Program-made: the position numbers and the translations under genes | In this document: positions 17,165 to 26,348 of the stretch, one piece after another | How positions within the stretch are numbered: position 1 is the first letter of the stretch | Layout: the number at the start of each line of letters is the position of its first letter | Notes under the pieces: generated by a model | The model's input: only the letters and a program-made list of their open reading frames with translations | Database searches by the model: none | Told to the model about the DNA's origin: nothing | NCBI RefSeq assembly: GCF_016907275.1 | Contig: NZ_JAFBBP010000001.1 | Coordinates: forward strand, 4,826,001-4,890,000 | Direction: 5' to 3' | Source of the DNA: Micromonospora luteifusca | Lineage (GTDB): Bacteria > Actinomycetota > Actinomycetes > Mycobacteriales > Micromonosporaceae | Length of the DNA stretch: 64,000 nucleotides

Positions 17165-17989
17165 ATGACCCAACCACCGCCCGGGCCGGAGGGTCCGCCG
17201 CCGGCCCTCCCCACACCGCCCGATGGGGACCGGACCGTGCCGCAGCAAGCCGTTCCGCAGTCGACCAGCGACGACCCGACCGTGCCGCACCCGGTCGGCC
17301 AGCCCACACCAGAGCCGTACGCCCCGGGCCAGGCCCCGCCGCAGTACGGTGCCCATCCGCCCGTGCCAGCGCAGTACGGCGGACCGCAGGGCCCGCCGGG
17401 TTATCCGGCCAGCACCCCGCCGTACGCCGGCCCGGTCTCCGCGCCGCCGGTGCCCGGTCCCGGGTACGGGCAGCCGCTGTCCGCGCCGCCGGTCTCCGGC
17501 CCCGGGTACGGGCAGCCGCTGTCCGCGCCGCCCGGGATGGCGCCGGCGTACGGCCCGGCCGGTGCGTCGTCAACCGGCCGAGGTCCTGCCCTGCTGGTGC
17601 TGGCCCTGGTGGCGGCGCTGCTCTTCGTCGTCAGCGCGGTGATGACCGGGCTGTTCGTGACGAAGAACAACGAGCTGAACCGCACCGAAAAGCGCCTCAC
17701 CGGTCAGGTCAGCCAGCGCGACGACACCATCGCCGCCAACACCGCCGAGATCACGAAGCTGAAGACCGATCTGCAGGCCATGCAGGAGAAGCTCGACAAC
17801 ACCGAGCAGGACCTGACCGGCACCCGCAACGACCGCGACGAACAGGCCCGGCAGAAGGCGGTCATCGCGAGCTGCCTGGACAAGCTGACGACCGCGCTGG
17901 GAGCGGCGGCGGCAGGCAACAAGGGCGCGTACGACGCGGCGATGAAGGACCTCGACAAGGTCTGCGACGAGGCGGAGGACTACCTCTGA
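17165..17989 (+). CDS. Pro-rich membrane protein with extracytoplasmic coiled coil
   Basis: Residues 1-135 are Pro/Gly/Tyr-rich, including a duplicated GPGYGQPLSAPP unit. One transmembrane helix follows (about 141-163), then a heptad-like coiled coil of about 65 residues, and a helical tail with two Cys. ATG 17165 has GGAG 7 nt upstream. It is 53 bp downstream of the protease gene, on the same strand and with a similar layout (Pro-rich head, TM, coiled coil), so the two may be co-transcribed and could interact through the coiled coils. I do not recognise a named family. Confidence 0.75.
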   Translation: MTQPPPGPEGPPPALPTPPDGDRTVPQQAVPQSTSDDPTVPHPVGQPTPEPYAPGQAPPQYGAHPPVPAQYGGPQGPPGYPASTPPYAGPVSAPPVPGPGYGQPLSAPPVSGPGYGQPLSAPPGMAPAYGPAGASSTGRGPALLVLALVAALLFVVSAVMTGLFVTKNNELNRTEKRLTGQVSQRDDTIAANTAEITKLKTDLQAMQEKLDNTEQDLTGTRNDRDEQARQKAVIASCLDKLTTALGAAAAGNKGAYDAAMKDLDKVCDEAEDYL

Positions 17990-18047
17990 GCCATGCCGCC
18001 TCGGCTTCGGCCCCGGTCGTCATGGGCGTGGGGCGGGCTCGGGTGGG

Positions 18048-18620
18048 TCAGGCCGCGCCGGCGGGGCGGCGATCGGACAGGGCCGTGACCCCGGGTGGTG
18101 GCAGGCCGGCGGTGGAGGCGAGCAGTGCACACCAGCCGAGCAGGTGTGGGGTCAGCTCGTCGTCGACGGGCGTCCACGAGGCGCGGATCTCGATGTCGCC
18201 GACGGTCGGTGGGCCGGCGAGGTCGCCGAACCGGGTCGACATGGTCTGCGTCACCGTCCCGCCGATCGCCCGGTGGCCGGCGCCCTGGGTGTCCAACGCG
18301 TCGGTCAGCCACGTCCAGCCGACACCGGGCAGCAGCGGGTCGGCGGCCAGGTCGACCTCCAACTCGGCGGTCACATAGGTGACCAACCGCAGGGTGCCCT
18401 GCCACGCCTCGTGACCGATGGGGTCGTGCAGCAGGATCAGCCGGCCGGTGGCCACCTCGTCGCCGTCGCGCAGCACGGTCGCGGAGAGCGCGAACGTGAA
18501 CGGAGCCAGCCGCTGGGGTGCGCCGACCTCCTCCAGAGTGATCTCCGGCCGGGGGGCCGCCGACCGCAGCCCGGCGACCGCGCGGGCGAACGTCTCCGGG
18601 AGCGCGATCGGGGGGGCCAT
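18048..18620 (-). CDS. DUF3000 family protein
   Basis: This 190-residue soluble protein begins [16 protein letters not shown] and contains the [19 protein letters not shown] and [16 protein letters not shown] segments of DUF3000. The function is not known. Actinobacteria commonly carry it beside rnd and hemE (Mycobacterium Rv2680-Rv2681 with the heme genes), as seen here, so a link to heme or RNA metabolism is possible only by context. ATG 18620 is preferred over the Arg/Pro-rich extension to 18761. It is divergent from hemE with a 232-bp intergenic region. Confidence 0.9.
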   Translation of the reverse strand: MAPPIALPETFARAVAGLRSAAPRPEITLEEVGAPQRLAPFTFALSATVLRDGDEVATGRLILLHDPIGHEAWQGTLRLVTYVTAELEVDLAADPLLPGVGWTWLTDALDTQGAGHRAIGGTVTQTMSTRFGDLAGPPTVGDIEIRASWTPVDDELTPHLLGWCALLASTAGLPPPGVTALSDRRPAGAA

Positions 18621-18852
18621 GTCGGGCAGCCTATGCCGCCGTCGGCCCCCCTGCTTCGACGGCGCGCCGACACCCGACCGGACGGCCGTTCCGCTGCGCC
18701 GGGGCCCGGAGCGCCGGGATGCCCGGTCGAGCCAGCCGGGCCGCCGCTCGGGCGTTGACAAGGGGGTCCCTGCTCCACCACGGGCGTGGACCAGGTCTCG
18801 TTCCTTTCACCCCCGGCGGGGTGGGGGCGGTGGGCGTGGCACGATTGCGGCG

Positions 18853-19950
18853 ATGACCACGGACACCACGGGCACTGCCGCCCGAGACGGAGAAACCCGC
18901 CCCGGCGGACCGGCCGACTCGCCCTTCATCCGGGCCTGCCGACGCCGGCCCGTCCCGCACACCCCGGTCTGGTTCATGCGCCAGGCCGGTCGCTCCCTGC
19001 CGGAATACCGGGAGATCCGGGCGAGCGTGCCGATGCTGGAGTCCTGCCGTCGCCCGGAGTTGGTCACCGAGATCACCCTCCAGCCGGTGCGCCGGCACGG
19101 GGTGGACGCGGCGATCCTGTTCAGCGACATCGTGGTGCCGGTCGCCGCGGCCGGGGTCGACCTGGACATCGTGCCGGGCACCGGCCCGGTGGTCGCCGAG
19201 CCGATCCGCACCGCCGCCGACGTCGAGCGGATCCGCCCGATCACCCGCGACGACGTCTCGTACGTGGATGAGGCCGTCCGGCAGCTGGTGGTCGAGCTGG
19301 GCGACACCCCGCTGATCGGTTTCGCCGGCGCGCCGTTCACCCTGGCCAGCTACCTGGTCGAGGGCGGGCCGTCGCGGACCCACGCGAAGACCAAGGCCCT
19401 GATGTACGGCGATGAGGCTCTGTGGCACGCGCTCTGCGGCCGGCTGGCCGAGGTGACGCTGGCCTTCCTGCGGGTGCAGATCGAGGCCGGCGTGTCCGCC
19501 GTGCAGCTCTTCGACTCGTGGGCGGGCGCGCTCTCCGAGGCCGACTACCGCCGTTTCGTGCTGCCGCACTCGACCGCCGTGCTGAGCGGGTTGGTCGGCG
19601 CCGGGGTGCCGCGGATCCACTTCGGGGTGGGCACCGCCGAGCTGCTCGGCGCGATGGGCGAGGCCGGCGCGGACGTGGTCGGCGTCGACTGGCGTACCCC
19701 GCTGGATGTGGCCACGCACCGGATCGGCCCGGACAAGGCGGTGCAGGGCAACCTGGACCCGTGTGTGCTGCTCGCGCCGTGGCCGGTCGTGGAGGCCGAG
19801 GTGCGCCGCATCCTGGAGCAGGGCAGGGCGGCCCCCGGGCACGTGTTCAACCTCGGTCACGGGGTGCTGCCGGAAACCGACCCGGAGGTGTTGACCCGGG
19901 TGGTCGCGCTGGTGCACGAGCTTTCCAGCCGCCGGGTCGACCAGGGCTGA
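18853..19950 (+). CDS. hemE: Uroporphyrinogen decarboxylase
   Basis: This 365-residue cytoplasmic enzyme converts uroporphyrinogen III to coproporphyrinogen III. The signature [16 protein letters not shown] lies at residues 41-56, with the substrate-binding Arg residues. LFSDIVVP supplies the conserved Asp, followed by FAGAPFTLA and the C-terminal [11 protein letters not shown] 18853 is the start that leaves a normal family N-terminus. It is the first gene of hemE-hemY-hemQ, with only 7 bp before hemY. Confidence 0.97.
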   Translation: MTTDTTGTAARDGETRPGGPADSPFIRACRRRPVPHTPVWFMRQAGRSLPEYREIRASVPMLESCRRPELVTEITLQPVRRHGVDAAILFSDIVVPVAAAGVDLDIVPGTGPVVAEPIRTAADVERIRPITRDDVSYVDEAVRQLVVELGDTPLIGFAGAPFTLASYLVEGGPSRTHAKTKALMYGDEALWHALCGRLAEVTLAFLRVQIEAGVSAVQLFDSWAGALSEADYRRFVLPHSTAVLSGLVGAGVPRIHFGVGTAELLGAMGEAGADVVGVDWRTPLDVATHRIGPDKAVQGNLDPCVLLAPWPVVEAEVRRILEQGRAAPGHVFNLGHGVLPETDPEVLTRVVALVHELSSRRVDQG

Positions 19951-19957
19951 GGCGGCA

Positions 19958-21367
19958 ATGCGGCAGCCCTGGCGGGTGGCGGTGGTCGGCGGCGGGATCG
20001 CCGGGTTGGCCGCCGCGGTCCGGTTGCGCGACCGCGCACCGGCCGGCACCGAGATCACGGTGTACGAGCAGTCCGGCGCGCTGGGCGGCAAGCTGCGCAC
20101 CGGGGAGTTGGCTGGTCAGCCGGTGGAGCTCGGCGCGGAGTCGTTCCTGATGCGCGACCCGACGGGCAGCGAGAGCGCGGCGGTGGCGTTGGCCCGGCGG
20201 CTCGGGCTGGCTGATCGGATCGTGCACCCCACGGTCGGGCAGGCCGCGCTGGTCATCGACGGAGGGCTGCGCCCCATCCCGGGCGGCACCCTGGTGGGCG
20301 TACCCGGGGATCTGGACCTGGTGCGCACGGTGGCCCGCCCGAGGACGGACGCCGACACCGACGGTGGTCGGCCGCTGGTCGGGCCCGACGCGGACGTGTC
20401 GGTGGGTGCGCTGGTCCGGTCCCGCTTCGGCGACGAGGTGGTCGAGCGGCTGGTCGACCCGATGCTGGGCGGCGTGTACGCGGGCCGCGCCGACGATCTC
20501 TCCCTGGTCACGACGATGCCGGCACTGGCCCGCACGGCCCGGGTGGAGCACACCCTGACCGGCGCGGTCCGGGCCGCGCAGGCCGCCGCGCCGCGAGCAC
20601 CCGGCGCCCCGGTCTTCGGCACCCTGGTCGGTGGGCTCAGCACCCTGGTCGAGGCGGCGGTGACGGTCAGTGGCGCGACGGTACGGCGAGACGCCGCCGT
20701 CCGCGAGCTGACCCCGACCGACACGGGTTGGCGGCTCACGGTCGGCCCCACGCGTGATCCAGAGCTGGTCGACGTGGACGCCGTGGTGCTGGCGGTGCCG
20801 GCACGACCGGCGGCCCGGCTGCTCGCGGGCCCGGCCCCGGCGGCCGCGGCGAGCGTCGGGGAGCTGGACTACGCGAGCGTCGCGTTGGTCACCCTGGCGG
20901 TGCCGCAACCGCAACTGCCCGAGTTGTCGGGTTTCCTGGTGCCCAGCACCGAAGGGCTACTGATCAAGGCCGCCACCTTCTTCACCACGAAGTGGGGGCA
21001 CCTGCGCCACCCGGACGGGTTGGCGTTGGTGCGCGCGTCGGTGGGCCGGTACGGCGAGGAGGCGCACCTGCAGCGCCCCGACGCGGACCTGGCGACCACC
21101 GTGCACCGAGAGCTCTCGGCGGTGCTCGGCACCCCGCTGCCCGCTCCGGTCGACGGGCACGTGCAGCGGTGGGGCGGGGCGCTGCCCCAGTACACCCCCG
21201 GGCACGCCGACCGGGTCGCCGCCGCGCGGACGGCGTTGCGGGCCGCACACAGCACCCTGGTCCTCGCCGGCGCCGGTTACGACGGCGTCGGCATCCCGGT
21301 CTGCGTCCGCTCCGGCGAGACGGCGGCCGAAGAGATCATCACAGCACTGGGAGGATCGGCGAGATGA
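19958..21367 (+). CDS. hemY: Coproporphyrinogen III oxidase (HemY/CgoX, formerly protoporphyrinogen oxidase)
   Basis: This 469-residue flavoenzyme has the FAD dinucleotide motif [12 protein letters not shown] at about residues 8-19 and the C-terminal [13 protein letters not shown] segment. In Gram-positives this family oxidises coproporphyrinogen III to coproporphyrin III. That fits the next gene, hemQ, which uses the iron-loaded product. Its stop overlaps the hemQ start (ATGA), so the two are translationally coupled. The older name hemG is often used for the same protein. Confidence 0.95.
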   Translation: MRQPWRVAVVGGGIAGLAAAVRLRDRAPAGTEITVYEQSGALGGKLRTGELAGQPVELGAESFLMRDPTGSESAAVALARRLGLADRIVHPTVGQAALVIDGGLRPIPGGTLVGVPGDLDLVRTVARPRTDADTDGGRPLVGPDADVSVGALVRSRFGDEVVERLVDPMLGGVYAGRADDLSLVTTMPALARTARVEHTLTGAVRAAQAAAPRAPGAPVFGTLVGGLSTLVEAAVTVSGATVRRDAAVRELTPTDTGWRLTVGPTRDPELVDVDAVVLAVPARPAARLLAGPAPAAAASVGELDYASVALVTLAVPQPQLPELSGFLVPSTEGLLIKAATFFTTKWGHLRHPDGLALVRASVGRYGEEAHLQRPDADLATTVHRELSAVLGTPLPAPVDGHVQRWGGALPQYTPGHADRVAAARTALRAAHSTLVLAGAGYDGVGIPVCVRSGETAAEEIITALGGSAR

Positions 21368-22065
21368 CCGAGCAGACCAACGCGGCCCGCATGCGGGAGC
21401 TGAACGACAGCATCCGCTACACGATGTGGTCGGTGTTCCGGGCCAGCGCCCCGCTGCCGTCGCTGCGGGACAACGTCACCGGTGAGGTCGAGTCCCTCTT
21501 CGAGGAACTGGCCGGCAAGGACGTGGCGCTCCGGGGCGTGTACGACGTCTCCGGTCTGCGTGCCGACGCGGACGTGATGATCTGGTGGCACTCCGCCTCC
21601 AGTGACGCGCTGCAGGACGCGTACCTGCGGTTCCGCCGCACCACGCTGGGGCGGGCGCTGACCCCGGTCTGGTCGCAGATGGCGCTGCACCGGCCGGCCG
21701 AGTTCAACAAGAGCCACATCCCGGCGTTCCTGGCCGGCGAGGAAGCCCGCCACTACATCTGCGTCTACCCGTTCATCCGCTCGTACGAGTGGTACCTGCT
21801 GCCCGACGCCGAGCGGCGCGAGATGCTGGCCGAGCACGGGAAGATGGCCCGCGGCTACCCGGACGTACGGGCCAACACGGTCGCCTCGTTCGCGTTGGGT
21901 GACTACGAGTGGATGCTCGCGTTCGAGGCCGACGAGTTGCACCGGATCGTCGACCTGATGCGTGACCTGCGCGCCTCTGCCGCCCGCCGGCACGTCCGCG
22001 AGGAGGTCCCCTTCTACACGGGCCGCCGACGCACGATTGCCGAGATCGTCAACTGCCTGGTCTAA
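21364..22065 (+). CDS. hemQ: Coproheme decarboxylase (HemQ/ChdC)
   Basis: This 233-residue chlorite-dismutase-fold enzyme performs the last step of the coproporphyrin-dependent heme pathway, oxidative decarboxylation of coproheme to heme b. The [13 protein letters not shown] segment carries Tyr135 at the expected catalytic position, and His158 in AEHGK is where the family places its heme ligand (by family comparison). [12 protein letters not shown] is also typical. The ferrochelatase (hemH/cpfC) needed between HemY and HemQ is not in this window. Confidence 0.95.
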   Translation: MTEQTNAARMRELNDSIRYTMWSVFRASAPLPSLRDNVTGEVESLFEELAGKDVALRGVYDVSGLRADADVMIWWHSASSDALQDAYLRFRRTTLGRALTPVWSQMALHRPAEFNKSHIPAFLAGEEARHYICVYPFIRSYEWYLLPDAERREMLAEHGKMARGYPDVRANTVASFALGDYEWMLAFEADELHRIVDLMRDLRASAARRHVREEVPFYTGRRRTIAEIVNCLV

Positions 22066-22071
22066 CCCGGT

Positions 22072-22560
22072 TCACAGGGGGCGGAGCATGACTTGTTCGC
22101 GGCTCACGCCGTCGGGCAGGAGATCGCCCAACTCGTCGGTCTGGTGGAAGCCGGTGCGACGGTAGAGGGCCTTCGCCCGCGCGTTGTCGGGCATGACGGT
22201 GAGGCGTAGCCGGTCGGCGCCGCTCTCGCGGGCCCAGCGCGCCACCGTGTCCACCAGGAGGTTGCTGACCTTCCGGCCGCGGGCGTCGGGGTGCACCCAC
22301 ATCGAGATCAGTTCCATCATCAGTGGGTCCGCCGTCGGTACGCCGCTGGCCATCCCGACCGGACGTCCGTCCAGGACGGCCACCAGGTTGTGTGAGCCGG
22401 GGATGCTCAGCCGGTCGCGCCAGCGTTGCTCGCGGTCGCCCTCGCCCTGCCAGTCGGCGAGCCGGGATCCGAACGCCTCCGGCGCCTCGGTGAGGGCGGC
22501 CAGCCGCAGGTCGCGCCAGGTTTGCCAGTCGTCGGGGGTGAGCACCCGCATTTCGATCAT
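22072..22560 (-). CDS. GNAT family N-acetyltransferase
   Basis: This 162-residue single GNAT domain has the acetyl-CoA loop as V-H-P-D-A-R-G-R-K-V-S-N-L-L and the late N-A-R-A-K-A-L-Y-R-R-T-G-F helix and strand. It acetylates an unknown amine or protein N-terminus. ATG 22560 is chosen; an in-frame ATG at 22551 is almost as good, and neither has a strong ribosome-binding site. It is convergent with hemQ (6 bp between stops). Confidence 0.88.
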   Translation of the reverse strand: MIEMRVLTPDDWQTWRDLRLAALTEAPEAFGSRLADWQGEGDREQRWRDRLSIPGSHNLVAVLDGRPVGMASGVPTADPLMMELISMWVHPDARGRKVSNLLVDTVARWARESGADRLRLTVMPDNARAKALYRRTGFHQTDELGDLLPDGVSREQVMLRPL

Positions 22561-22611
22561 GTGGGGATGATGCCCTGTGGCGGTGTGCGGGCGCCATCGA
22601 AAACCCACCGG

Positions 22612-22645
22612 CCGGTGCCGCACCCCCGCCCGGGTGCGGCACCGG
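22612..22645 (-). terminator. Strong hairpin downstream of the LPMO gene
   Basis: CCGGTGCCGCACCC and GGGTGCGGCACCGG form a perfect 14-bp stem around a 6-nt loop. It lies 6 bp after the LPMO stop and before the GNAT start. There is no clear T-run, as usual for actinobacterial terminators. Confidence 0.8.
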
Positions 22646-22651
22646 ACGGGG

Positions 22652-23779
22652 TCAACTGGTCGCCGTGCAGGAGACCAGCGGAACCGGGTTGCTGCCGTTC
22701 CACGAGCCGAGGAAACCGAACGTGGTGCTCGCTCCGGCGGCGAGGGTGCCGTTGTGGCTGACGTTGCGCGCGGTGACCAGCGTGCCGTTGGTGCTGACGG
22801 TGGTGTTCCACGACGAGGTGACCTGCTGGCCGTTGTTGTAGTTCCAGCTCACCGACCAGCCTCGGGTGGGCGAGCCGCCCGCGGTCACCTTCACCTCAGC
22901 CTGGAAGCCGCCGGACCACTGGCCGGTGACCTGGTACGTCGCCGTGCAGGCCCCAGCCGGCGGCGGGGTGCTCGGCGGCGGGGTGGTCGGCCGCGGAGAG
23001 GTGGGCGGGGCCGTGGTGGGCGGGGCCGTGGTGGGCGGGGCCGTGGTGGGCGGGGGAGTCGTCGGCGGCGGGGTGCTCGTCCCACCGAAGGTCACGTCGC
23101 TGCACAGGTAGTACGACTGGTCCAGGTGGCTGGCCTGCCAGACGGTGTAGACGATGTGCCGTCCGGTGCGTCCGGACGCGCTGACCGGGATCTGGATGGA
23201 GACCCCACCGGTGTCCTGATCCCACTGCGAGGCCGGGGTGTTGCCGATCTGACCGGCCAGCTCCAGGTCGTCCCAGCCGAGCGGTTCGGTGAGCGCGTTG
23301 AAGCCCTGTTTGGTCACGTACACCCGGATGTAGTCGGCGCCGTGACTGGCCTGGTCGAAGAAACGGAGCCGGAAGTTGTTCGACACCGAGGTGGTCTTCC
23401 ACGCGCCGATGGTGTCCAACGAGTTGTAGCGCGGGCTCTGGGTGCGCCCGCCGCTGCACAGTTGGCCGTTGGGGACGGCGGCCTGGTGGTTGCCGCCGAC
23501 GCCCTCGCGGAACAGGCCGTTCCAGTTCCACATGGCGGCCGGGTCGGCCTGCCAGGCCTGCCAGCACATCGGGTCCTCGGTGGCCATTCGGGGGTTCTGG
23601 AAATCGCTGCCCCAACGTTGCCAGCAGCTGTAGTTGCGCGAGGCCGGGTCGACGACCGAGCCGTGCGCCGAGGCGGGCTGGACCAGCATCGTCATCAGCG
23701 CGGTGGCCAGCAGGAGCGTGGCGGCCGACGCGACGGCGAGTGGCCGGAGCACGCGTGGTGATCGTACGAGAATGGACAT
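22652..23779 (-). CDS. Secreted AA10 lytic polysaccharide monooxygenase with CBM2
   Basis: This 375-residue protein has a signal peptide (1-38, QPASA cleavage) that exposes His39 as the N-terminal copper ligand. The AA10 domain (39-233) has second ligand His146 in QASHGADY. The sequence HGSVVDPASRNY and the Cys positions match the S. coelicolor LPMO10B type, which cleaves cellulose and also chitin. A Pro/Thr linker with repeated PPTTA units leads to a CBM2 (about 268-375) with surface Trp residues. It oxidatively cuts crystalline polysaccharide outside the cell. Activity on a given substrate is inferred from family resemblance. Confidence 0.95.
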   Translation of the reverse strand: MSILVRSPRVLRPLAVASAATLLLATALMTMLVQPASAHGSVVDPASRNYSCWQRWGSDFQNPRMATEDPMCWQAWQADPAAMWNWNGLFREGVGGNHQAAVPNGQLCSGGRTQSPRYNSLDTIGAWKTTSVSNNFRLRFFDQASHGADYIRVYVTKQGFNALTEPLGWDDLELAGQIGNTPASQWDQDTGGVSIQIPVSASGRTGRHIVYTVWQASHLDQSYYLCSDVTFGGTSTPPPTTPPPTTAPPTTAPPTTAPPTSPRPTTPPPSTPPPAGACTATYQVTGQWSGGFQAEVKVTAGGSPTRGWSVSWNYNNGQQVTSSWNTTVSTNGTLVTARNVSHNGTLAAGASTTFGFLGSWNGSNPVPLVSCTATS

Positions 23780-23823
23780 GGAGCCCCCGGGGGGATGAGG
23801 TCGGACGACGACACCCGGACCGC

Positions 23824-23842
23824 TGGGAGTTGCCCACTCCCG
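23824..23842. promoter_or_regulatory. Candidate operator upstream of the LPMO gene
   Basis: TGGGAG (23824-23829) and CTCCCG (23837-23842) are inverted half-sites, 45 bp before the LPMO start codon. They resemble the half-sites of the CebR box (TGGGAGCGCTCCCA) but with a different spacing. Weak evidence. Confidence 0.2.
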
Positions 23843-23897
23843 GGCCTATTCGCTGGCTCCCGCGACGGCTCTACCCGGCACCATGCCAGGTTGATAG

Positions 23898-24353
23898 TCA
23901 GGCGTCAATGGGTTCGCGTCGCATCGGCGTGTGTGGGATGCCGTCCTCGACGTACTCCGCGCCGCTGACCGTGAAGCCGTGCCGGGCGTAGAACGGGACC
24001 AGGTGCGACTGGGCCTCCAGCACGCAGGGCTGGTTGCCCAGCACCTCCAGCGCCGCCGTCATCAGCCGGCCGGCGTGCCCGCCGCCGCGGGCTGCCGGCG
24101 CCACCACGACCCGACCGATCCGGGCGGTGCCGTCCGGGTCGGCCAGGATCCGCAGGTACGCCAGCGGCGCGCCGCCGTCGGTCAGCCAGAGATGCCGGGT
24201 GCCCGGCTCCACGTCCCGCCCGTCGAGTTCCGGGTACGGGCAGTGCTGCTCCACCACGAACACGTCGATGCGCAGCTTGAGTAGATCGTGGAAGGTGCGG
24301 GCGTCCAGGTCGGCGAAGGAGGCCGTCCGGATTTCGGTGGTCTGCTGGGGCAC
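23898..24353 (-). CDS. ElaA-type GNAT acetyltransferase
   Basis: This 151-residue protein has the ElaA-like opening LLKLRIDVFVVEQHCPYPELDG, the strand RIGRVVVAPAARGGGHAGRL that holds the acetyl-CoA loop, and the HLVPFYARHGFTVSG end. It is probably an acyltransferase of unknown substrate. GTG 24353 is the first start, and the family N-terminus begins there. It has 61 bp before the EamA gene upstream on the same strand. Confidence 0.85.
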   Translation of the reverse strand: MPQQTTEIRTASFADLDARTFHDLLKLRIDVFVVEQHCPYPELDGRDVEPGTRHLWLTDGGAPLAYLRILADPDGTARIGRVVVAPAARGGGHAGRLMTAALEVLGNQPCVLEAQSHLVPFYARHGFTVSGAEYVEDGIPHTPMRREPIDA

Positions 24354-24414
24354 CCACCGATGGTAGGCCGTGGCGTCCGGCCGGGCCGCGCGCGCCCGAC
24401 CCGGCCGGATCCGC

Positions 24415-25362
24415 TCACCGGGTCTTCGGACCCGCGGGCGTCAGGTAGGTGGCGGCCACGGCGGTGAGCAGCAGTACGCCGCCGCCGATGACCGGCAGCG
24501 GGAGCGGCTCGTGCAACAGCGCCACCGCCAGTGCCGCGGCGGTGAGCGGTTCGAGCAGGGTCAGTACGGCGGCGACGCTGCCCGGGGTGGTGCGCAGCCC
24601 GGCGTAGAACAGCGCGTACGCCACTGCGGTGGTGACCACGCCGAGGTGCAGCAGCAGTGCCACGGTGTCGAGGCGTACCGGCGTGCTGACCCCGGCGACC
24701 AGGGCGAACGGTGCCAGGGTCAGTGCTCCGACCGTGGTGGAGATGGTGGTCAGGGTCATCGGTTCGGTGCGCTGTGACACCTGCCGGCTGATCAGGGTGG
24801 TCACCGCGTACCCCAGGCCGGAACCGGCCGCCGCGAGCAGGCCGAGCAGTGGGGCGGGCGCCGCGGCGCCGGGATCCGTCGTGGCGCCGGTGATCAGGAC
24901 GAGACCGGCCACGGCAGCGATCAACGTGCCGAGTCGCAGCGGGCCGGGGATCCGTCGGGCGCGCACCGACTCCCAGGTCGCGGCGAGCACCGGGGCCAGG
25001 CCCAGGCTGACGACGGTTGCCACGCTGACGCCGGCCCAGGCCACGGCGGCGAAGTAGAGCGCCTGGTAGAGGCCGAGGCCGACGCCGGTGAGCAGCAGCG
25101 GTACGGGTGCCGCGCGCAGGGCGGCCAGGACCGTGCCGAGCCGACCGGCGGTGCACGCCAGCAGGACGAGCGCGGCGATCGCGAGGCGGTGGAAGCCGAT
25201 GCTCACCGGGCTGAGACCGGTGCTTTCACGCAGGAGTTGCACCGCCACGCCGGTGGTGCCCCACAGCACGCCGGTGACGGTGATCTGGATCAGGCCGGTG
25301 CGGGCCTGGGTGACCGCCGGGGCCGAAGCGGCCGACGGCGCGGTACGGGAGGTGGACGACAC
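24415..25362 (-). CDS. EamA/DMT family permease
   Basis: This 315-residue protein has about ten transmembrane helices in two EamA repeats. The first includes GVLWGTTGVAVQLL and ALYFAAVAWAGVSVA; the second includes SGLGYAVTTLISRQV and LEPLTAAALAVALLHE. The family exports small metabolites, amino acids or drugs. GTG 25362 is chosen. It is followed by the ElaA-type GNAT on the same strand, 61 bp apart, so a small operon is possible. Confidence 0.9.
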   Translation of the reverse strand: MSSTSRTAPSAASAPAVTQARTGLIQITVTGVLWGTTGVAVQLLRESTGLSPVSIGFHRLAIAALVLLACTAGRLGTVLAALRAAPVPLLLTGVGLGLYQALYFAAVAWAGVSVATVVSLGLAPVLAATWESVRARRIPGPLRLGTLIAAVAGLVLITGATTDPGAAAPAPLLGLLAAAGSGLGYAVTTLISRQVSQRTEPMTLTTISTTVGALTLAPFALVAGVSTPVRLDTVALLLHLGVVTTAVAYALFYAGLRTTPGSVAAVLTLLEPLTAAALAVALLHEPLPLPVIGGGVLLLTAVAATYLTPAGPKTR

Positions 25363-25546
25363 GGATGCGCTCCGAGGGGTGAGCCGTTGACGGGGACGAC
25401 GTCGACGGAGCGCGTACGGCGAGATGGCCGAGCGGGGTCGGTCACCCGGTCGGCGAAAGGCGTGGCGCTCCGCTCAGGAGCGCGGTGGGGGCAGGACGCC
25501 CAGCAACGGCCGCATGGGGACGACCGTACCGCAGGGCGCGGCGCGG

Positions 25547-25807
25547 TCAGGCTGGGCGTGCGCCGACGGCGTCGCGGATCTCGGCGCCCACCGTGCCCTC
25601 GACGGCGCGGGCGCAGTGCCCGCAGCAGAAGAAGCGGCCGTTGACCTCGACACCGTGCCCAACGATCTTGACTTGGCAGTGCTCGCAGATCGGTGCCAAT
25701 CGGTGGGCCGCGCACTCGAACGAGTCGAAGGTGTGCACGTCGCCGCTGACGGTGTGCACCTCGAACGCCATCCAGTAGTCGTTGCCGCAGACCTCGCACG
25801 TTGCCAT
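25547..25807 (-). CDS. Small zinc-ribbon protein
   Basis: This 86-residue protein carries three Cys-x2-Cys-like clusters (CEVC at residue 4, C-E-H-C near 43, CCGHC near 63) and a F-E-C-A-A-H motif, the pattern of a treble-clef or zinc-ribbon fold. It has no transmembrane helix. ATG 25807 is preferred: GGAAGG lies 7-12 nt upstream. It may bind zinc and partner with another protein or RNA; the role is not known. It is divergent from the CBM48 gene. Confidence 0.75.
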   Translation of the reverse strand: MATCEVCGNDYWMAFEVHTVSGDVHTFDSFECAAHRLAPICEHCQVKIVGHGVEVNGRFFCCGHCARAVEGTVGAEIRDAVGARPA

Positions 25808-25963
25808 GGTCAACCTTCCGCATCAGGACATATACGAACAGATTGCCTCAGACGAAGGCGTCGATGACGTGAAATGTCGGTGTTCCATGACCCGGGCGGC
25901 GTGTCGGCCCCGGCGTGTTGCCCGTTGTGCCGGGTGAACCGCCGCAACCCCCGGAGGATCACA

Positions 25964-26239
25964 GTGATCAAGCGCAACAGGCTCTTCGGCAATCAGACCC
26001 GGGTGACCTTCTGTCTGCCCCGTGACGCCCCGCCCGGTCCGGTGAGCGTCGTCGGCTCCTTCAACGGCTGGGAACCGGGCCGGCACGAGTTGGTGATCCG
26101 CCGCGACGGCACGCGGACGGTCACCGTGAAGCTCCCGCCCGGGGAGCACCGGTTCCGCTACCTCGCCACCGGTGGTGTCTGGTTGGACGACGAATCAGCC
26201 GACCAGGTCGACGACCGCGGCAGCCTGCTTCGACTCTGA
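25964..26239 (+). CDS. Small isoamylase N-terminal/CBM48-like protein
   Basis: The 91-residue protein is a single Ig-like glycogen-binding domain with the VTFCLP strand, the VVGSFNGWEPG loop (W-E contacts) and HRFRYLATGGVWLDD, all typical of CBM48 of glycogen-branching enzymes. It has no catalytic domain, so it may bind glucan or act as an adaptor. GTG 25964 has GGAGG 7 nt upstream. The AT-rich LPMO promoter follows. Confidence 0.82.
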   Translation: MIKRNRLFGNQTRVTFCLPRDAPPGPVSVVGSFNGWEPGRHELVIRRDGTRTVTVKLPPGEHRFRYLATGGVWLDDESADQVDDRGSLLRL

Positions 26240-26254
26240 GAAGAAAACTCGTCA

Positions 26255-26310
26255 CCATCGATGTATTTATCGATGGAGGTCTTTACTGTTAACAATGTTT
26301 AAATTACGTT
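26255..26310 (+). promoter_or_regulatory. AT-rich promoter with perfect palindromic operator for the chitin-type LPMO
   Basis: The block 26250-26310 is unusually AT-rich. CCATCGAT (26255-26262) and ATCGATGG (26269-26276) are perfect 8-bp arms around 6 nt. Just downstream, TTTACT (26282-26287) and TACGTT (26305-26310) have a 17-bp spacing and could be -35/-10. The palindrome would sit just upstream of the polymerase. The regulator is unknown. Confidence 0.5.
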
Positions 26311-26348
26311 GAGGGCACCTCACCAGAACTGGAGAAGGAGCCGCCCCG

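Noticed and set aside
15872..17989. A 705-codon frame spanning the protease and the coiled-coil gene
   Set aside because: The part over the protease is in the wrong frame; the real protein begins at 17165.
22980..23070. A CRISPR-like or minisatellite array in the LPMO gene
   Set aside because: The repeats encode the Pro/Thr linker (PPTTA units) between the catalytic domain and the CBM2; they are ordinary linker repeats.
23824..23842. A true CebR operator at the CBM2 LPMO gene
   Set aside because: Half-sites fit, but the spacing does not; kept only as a weak regulatory candidate.
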